Positions 34,498-42,802 of a DNA stretch of 42,802 nucleotides are shown here, in pieces; within the stretch, counting starts at the first letter, position 1, and each line of letters opens with the position of its first letter. The notes below the pieces were generated by a model. The model saw nothing but the letters and a program-made list of their open reading frames with translations. It was not told the DNA's origin and searched no databases. Location: contig JAHBMJ010001438.1 in assembly GCA_018398765.1 (NCBI GenBank), positions 17,621 to 60,422 on the forward strand, written 5' to 3'. A program made the position numbers and the translations under genes. Origin of the DNA: Chromera velia (lineage: Eukaryota > Sar > Chromeraceae).

Positions 34498-35172
34498 TAG
34501 GGTTCACACTGTAAAGCCTTAAACAATAAAAACTTGATCAGACTAACTTTCTTTCTTTGTTTGTCTCTATTTGTTTCTTTAGAACTTTATTAAATTTATA
34601 AGTGAAAATCGAATCCAGATCAAAGGTCCAATCCAACTAGTGTCGTAGTCTAGCGATCAAACTATTGGCTATAAACCGGTTTTGTATAGATTGTCTAGTG
34701 TAAATACATTGTTTAAACATCAAAAAACACCTACAGGCTACAGCAATCGATGAAAAAACTAGTAAAAAAAATATAGTACTGCCCATTAACTATGTTGATG
34801 ACATCAGTGGCTTAACTCGTTAATCATTATCGCATCATTATAGTGACTATAAAATCTTTATAATCATTATGGGTGGTCTGATAAAAAAGATGAGAATTTG
34901 AAGGAGTTTTACAGCTAAAAAGATTCATCTTTATGAGACAAATCAACTCGTTTAAACCGTTTTTTGAGAAAGTGATTTTTGGATGAGAAATCGGCTTCCA
35001 AAGTTAGGTGACCCCCCATAATCATTATGAAATCCAGAGTCACTATGAAAATTCATAATTATTATGAAAATACCCCTTTGAGTTAACCCACTGATAGATC
35101 CCAATAAAGCTTGAAGTATATAAAACTCAGACAAACTTTCTTTTTTTTTTTAGAACTTACAGTGTGAACCCT
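34498..35172. mobile_element. Foldback-type inverted-repeat element (putative)
   Basis: TAGGGTTCACACTGTAA at 34498-34514 recurs inverted at 35156-35172 (17 bp). Nested inside, 34803-34895 and 35010-35095 form a second, imperfect long inverted repeat with shared ATCAGTGG, ATAGTGACT and ATAATCATTATGG blocks. The element is AT-rich and non-coding. No clear target-site duplication was found, so the mobile nature is inferred from the structure. Confidence 0.5.
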
Positions 35173-35203
35173 AGAGGAACAATCTTAAAAAAGAGATTGC
35201 AAA

Positions 35204-36077
35204 CAGGGTTACTGATTTTTTGGCGGTAGACAAGCTTCATTACCGGTAAATGGTAATTACCGGCAGAGTTTGCTGGTAGTTGGAAAAGACTTGGACTTTG
35301 TAGAATTCTAACAATCACTCACACTCCCTTATAGGTCAATCAATCAATCATAGGTGGCACAGTCCGAAGAAGTGCTTTTACCGTCCAGTTGCAACTGGTA
35401 GTATAGAAGGTATAAGACAGTCACTAGGTCAAGTGATGCATGCCGGACCACTGCCGGTCGATCCTAGGATCTATATTATTAATTGTATTGATACAGATGA
35501 GAATACAGATACAGATGGATCAAACAGAATAAAGACACAAGCAAGAGGAAGTCTCTTCATATTGTTGTGAACAGGATTAACTTCTATAAGGTATGAACTC
35601 TGGATGAGTATGCCTTAGGAGCCGACTACGCTAAGTACTGCTTAGTCGTTACTCGTCCCTTACTGTGATTGCTCTCAAACGACGGCTCAAGGCCTGATAC
35701 AGAGAAGCAGAACAGTAGGAGATGGAATAGAGTTAATTTAAGGAAAAGGGAGTAGCTGTTAGACAGAGCTGTTAGAACTTTATGTCACTTTAATATAGGG
35801 GTGATCGAAGCAGTTAAAATGCAATTGAAATTATAGTAAACTATAAAATTCATATATATATATATATATTTTATTAATAGGCTTTTCAAATGTCAATAAA
35901 CACTTAAGAACATGTTTTTGAAGGTTGGCGCCGCAGGCGAAATTTTTTTTTTGACCCTATAATTTTTATCTTTTTTTTTGTTGGTAAAAGCCTAAAAGGA
36001 AGGTAGACTGAGGCTATTACCGGTTACCGGCAATTGCCGGTAGACTACACCTGTTATCGACCAGAAAAGTAACCCTG
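35204..36077. mobile_element. Non-autonomous hAT-like DNA transposon with 8-bp TSD
   Basis: The termini are CAGGGTTACT at 35204-35213 and its inverse at 36068-36077. They are flanked by a perfect 8-bp direct repeat ATTGCAAA (35196-35203 and 36078-36085). An 8-bp duplication with CAGGG-like ends is the hallmark of hAT transposons. The 874-bp interior has no transposase frame. It carries several ACCGGTA / TACCGGCA / TGCCGGTA motifs near both ends, possibly transposase-binding sites, and an (AT)n tract near 35851-35870. Confidence 0.8.
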
Positions 36078-36085
36078 ATTGCAAA

Positions 36086-36325
36086 CTAGATTGCAAATCT
36101 TTAAGACTAGCTTTAAGAAGACTTAAAAGTTAATCAATAATGAATCCTTGATGATTGATGGGCCGGCACACTCAAAAAAGCGCCGAAAAGCAGCATAAGC
36201 ACTAAGCCCGGCTGCTCAGCGGATAGCCCCATAGAGTATAATCTAATCTAAATTTAAGTTAATTTTATGTTTTAGATTTTTTAGATAGATCATTATATTA
36301 GATTTAGGAAGGTAAAAAATCTAAT
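36086..36325. other. Spacer between the hAT-like element and the second copia element
   Basis: Short AT-rich stretch with a GC-richer patch (about 36160-36230). No gene recognised. Confidence 0.35.
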
Positions 36326-36587
36326 AGTAATGGCCCAGGGTAGCGTGGACCTGGGGAGGCTAGGAGATGATATTAGGAGGACACACACTCACTACGTACA
36401 TGTAGAAGTCTATTCATACAGGTCGTGTTCAAGGAAGACATCACTTCACACAGATGCAGTCAGTTTAGTGTCTGACTGACAGACAGACGTGCATGTGCAT
36501 ACATGCATGTAATAGTGACTGTGATACTAGTTACCGTATCCATTTTTCCATCCATCTAGGATTGGCTGTCATGCAAGTTACTACTCA
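36326..36587 (-). repeat. 3' LTR of the second copia element
   Basis: The outer end is set by homology to 42724. The inner end is inferred from a minus-strand purine tract (GAGGGGG, about 36588-36596) directly followed by TGAGTAG, the expected polypurine tract and LTR start. If the LTR has TG...CA ends it spans 36331-36587. Confidence 0.6.
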
Positions 36588-36623
36588 CCCCCTCATGGCA
36601 AACAATCATACAAACACACAAGC

Positions 36624-40610
<3,987 letters not shown>

Positions 40611-41207
40611 CTCTGAGATTCATCGATGATGGATTCTGCCAGGTAGTTGGCACGCTGGTTGTTCTTTCCCCTATTCCTGCCCGTCTCCTTACTCCCACCT
40701 GCGTCCTTGCCTCCAGCTTTATGGTCTCTTTTGTATTTCTTATATCGGCACATTGCTTTCCAATGACCTTTGTTTCCGCAATAATCGCACGGCTTTTCGT
40801 GTGATTTACACGTGTTAAGATTGCACCCTGTGATTCCACACCGCCAGCACTTCCTACCTCCTTCAGATGACTGCCGCTGGGAGTGTCTGGGGTTCCTTCT
40901 ACTGTTGCTGGAAGTAGGCTTAGTTCTCCTGACCTGGTCTCTTCTAGGGTTTCCTCTACCACCCACGAATGCAGCGATTTCCTCCTTAATCACTGCACGC
41001 ACATCTTTTGGGGCGGCTCTCTGGGGGAAGTTTGTCTTTAGCGCAGCCTCATCACCTTTGGTTGTCTTGTATATCTCCGTCAGCTTCTGGATGATGATAT
41101 CGGGATCTTTTTATTATGCAGAGGTCAGTGAAATAGTCCATACGTCTTGTACCTTTTCGGATACTGAGTGCATCAGTGCCTCTGCCATCTTCTTTTTTGG
41201 GACTTCC

Positions 41208-42211
41208 CTAGGGTATTCGACTATTTTAATTTCGATTAAGATTTTATAGGTAAGATCATATAAAACATATAATAAAAACATAGATTACATAAATATTTCA
41301 GGCTAAAGGAATGTGGTTCATCTTAAAAAGCTTAAATCCGGTGAAATTAAGTGTGATTACAGAAAAAAATAATCATATACCCCCCCTTTTATGGTATGTC
41401 TCTTACAACTGATTGCGGATTACGAGATTACGGTATCTTTTGAAAGACTACCAATATTTTTTTTCCTTGCATGCCGTTACCCATCTCCCAGAAAGCACAA
41501 GGTTTCCCGCTGTGGTTCATACAAAAGACAATAAAAATTATTAATTCTCTTCTTCTGCAGTCTTTTGAGCGCCTATCAGGCGTTATCAAGGATTCAGGCT
41601 AGGGATTCAAGGGCAAAGGGATCGAGGGGGGGAGACTGATGGAAGAGGCGTTGAGTTGACTACTCGGCCTCTCTCGGGAGGCTGCAGAGCAACAGCAGCC
41701 GCCGCGAGCCTGGTTCTATTGCAGCCCAAAATTTGCCTTAATACTCTTAGTCTTGCTGTTGTTTTTATTGGTTGCACCATATAAAAGTCGTAGGAAAAGG
41801 CTAGGGGAAAAGTCTATTCATGGAGGAGGATGAGCTGCAAAAAGTCGAAAAAACGTTCAAAAAGCTCCTCATGAAGGACCTAGATGTTGTCATCGATGTT
41901 GAGATTGAAGTCTAGTGATAACATTATCGCATTATAACGGTTTTCTTTTGTTTTTTGAAAGAGGGTCCAGAGAAGGGGGCTGTTTACCCTATTTTACTAT
42001 ATATTATAGATTATGAGTTTATGAGCCCTTTCTAGATATCACCTGGAGACAAGACTTTCATCGCAGATTGCAAGCGAACTAGTGAGCATTTTGATGAGAT
42101 GTTGACTTTGTTTGAAGTAATTAATGTAATAAGTCCTCAAAAAATGGTTTTTAGTGTAGGAGTGACGTTAAATACTAATATACCCCATGTATTTTAAGTT
42201 GATTACCCTAG
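41208..42211. mobile_element. 1-kb DNA transposon inserted in gag, with TIRs and 9-bp TSD
   Basis: The termini CTAGGGTATTCGACT (41208) and, inverted, CTAGGGTAATCAACT (ending at 42211) match at 13 of 15 positions. The flanks are a 9-bp direct repeat, GGGACTTCC (41199-41207) and GAGACTTCC (42212-42220), differing by one transition. Gag reading frame stops at one edge and resumes in register at the other when one copy of the duplication is ignored, which confirms insertion. The interior is AT-rich without a transposase. A 9-bp duplication suits Mutator-like elements, but the superfamily is not certain. Confidence 0.75.
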
Positions 42212-42723
42212 GAGACTTCCCCGTTCAAGGCTTCATGCCTTATAAGAAGGTTTCTGTAGTCATTGATGATCTCAATCCCGCGATCCCTCCTCTCTGTGGC
42301 AAATGTTTCCTATTTTTTCTCGACATCCTCCTTCTGTTTTTCATCATCCTCCTTTTCCGAGTTCTTTAGTACCTCTTCGAGCGCCTTTCGGTAGGCGTCA
42401 AATTTGCACTTTCCGTTTGCATCATCATATTTGCCCTTCTTCTACTTCTGGAAGACAGTGTTGATCACCACTCCAACTCTAGGATGACCTTGTGTTGACC
42501 AATATGTCTGGTCACAGATCTACCTATCAAGTTTATCGCCATTTATATCGACTTTCCCATCGAGGATGAACAAACGCCTGTCTGCCCAGGCAACGAAGGT
42601 GTTGATTTCATTGATACCAAGCTAGTTCTTGGATTCTCTTATCGATGAAAAGGGGGAAGATGAGCTTGCCTTCTGTCGCACTCATCTTGTTTATGGGTAT
42701 TGCTGCTCTCGCTGGCGTTTACC

Positions 42724-42802
42724 AGTAATGGCTCAGGGTAGCGCGGACCTGGGGAGGCTAGGAGATGATATTAGGAGGACACACATTCACTACATACATG
42801 TA
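42724..42802 (-). repeat. 5' LTR of the second copia element (partial, cut by window edge)
   Basis: Only the gag-proximal end of this LTR is in the window. It matches 36326-36404 with four transitions. On the minus strand it is followed by TGGTAAACGCC, where the primer-binding site should be; only the first five bases agree with the usual initiator-tRNA site. Confidence 0.8.

Noticed and set aside
42200-42560. TAG reassigned to an amino acid
   Set aside because: The cysteine synthase ends in TAG at the expected family length, so TAG acts as a stop; decay of gag is simpler.

Overview
The window is nuclear DNA of an intron-rich unicellular eukaryote. Five of the six host genes or gene fragments could be modelled in detail, and four of them are split by spliceosomal introns (23 in all, each with GT at the donor, G at +5 and CAG at the acceptor). 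Long CA/TG, CT and GTCA microsatellites, two Ty1/copia retrotransposons and several non-autonomous DNA transposons fill the rest. The mix of GC-rich gene islands, AT-rich repeat deserts and gene style suggests an alveolate, possibly a chromerid alga such as Chromera velia. That assignment is inference only; no marker in the window proves it.

Layout. 1-4114 (+): thioredoxin-fold protein, nine exons, probably entering from the left edge. 4569-5782: 1.2-kb terminal-inverted-repeat (TIR) element. 6499-8193 (+): intronless gene for an acylated rhodanese / pseudo-phosphatase / PUB protein. 8822-11852: copia element on the minus strand with two 482-bp LTRs and an open RT-RNase H frame but no gag, protease or integrase core. 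12267-13247: three tandem 333-bp repeats. 13521-13792: MITE-like inverted-repeat element. 14592-19400 (-): large low-complexity coiled-coil protein, four exons. 19401-22072: intergenic, microsatellite-rich. 22073-22792 (-): small secreted protein. 23389-26247 (+): mitochondrial phosphate carrier, five exons. 28317-32455 (+): cysteine synthase, nine exons, with an assembly gap and a 32-bp minisatellite in its introns. 34498-36085: two adjacent non-autonomous DNA elements, one a clear hAT-type element with an 8-bp target duplication. 36326 to the right edge: decayed copia element on the minus strand whose gag is split by a 1-kb DNA transposon.

The host genes do not form a pathway. They cover mitochondrial phosphate import, cysteine synthesis, a putative redox protein, a membrane-tethered signalling scaffold and two proteins of unknown function. 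The secreted-protein gene and the carrier gene are divergent and share about 600 bp of upstream DNA.

The most notable points are the rhodanese/pseudo-phosphatase/PUB domain combination with a Cys-to-Asp signature loop, a 5' splice-site pattern with C at +3 in 15 of 23 introns, and the nested transposon insertions with readable target-site duplications.
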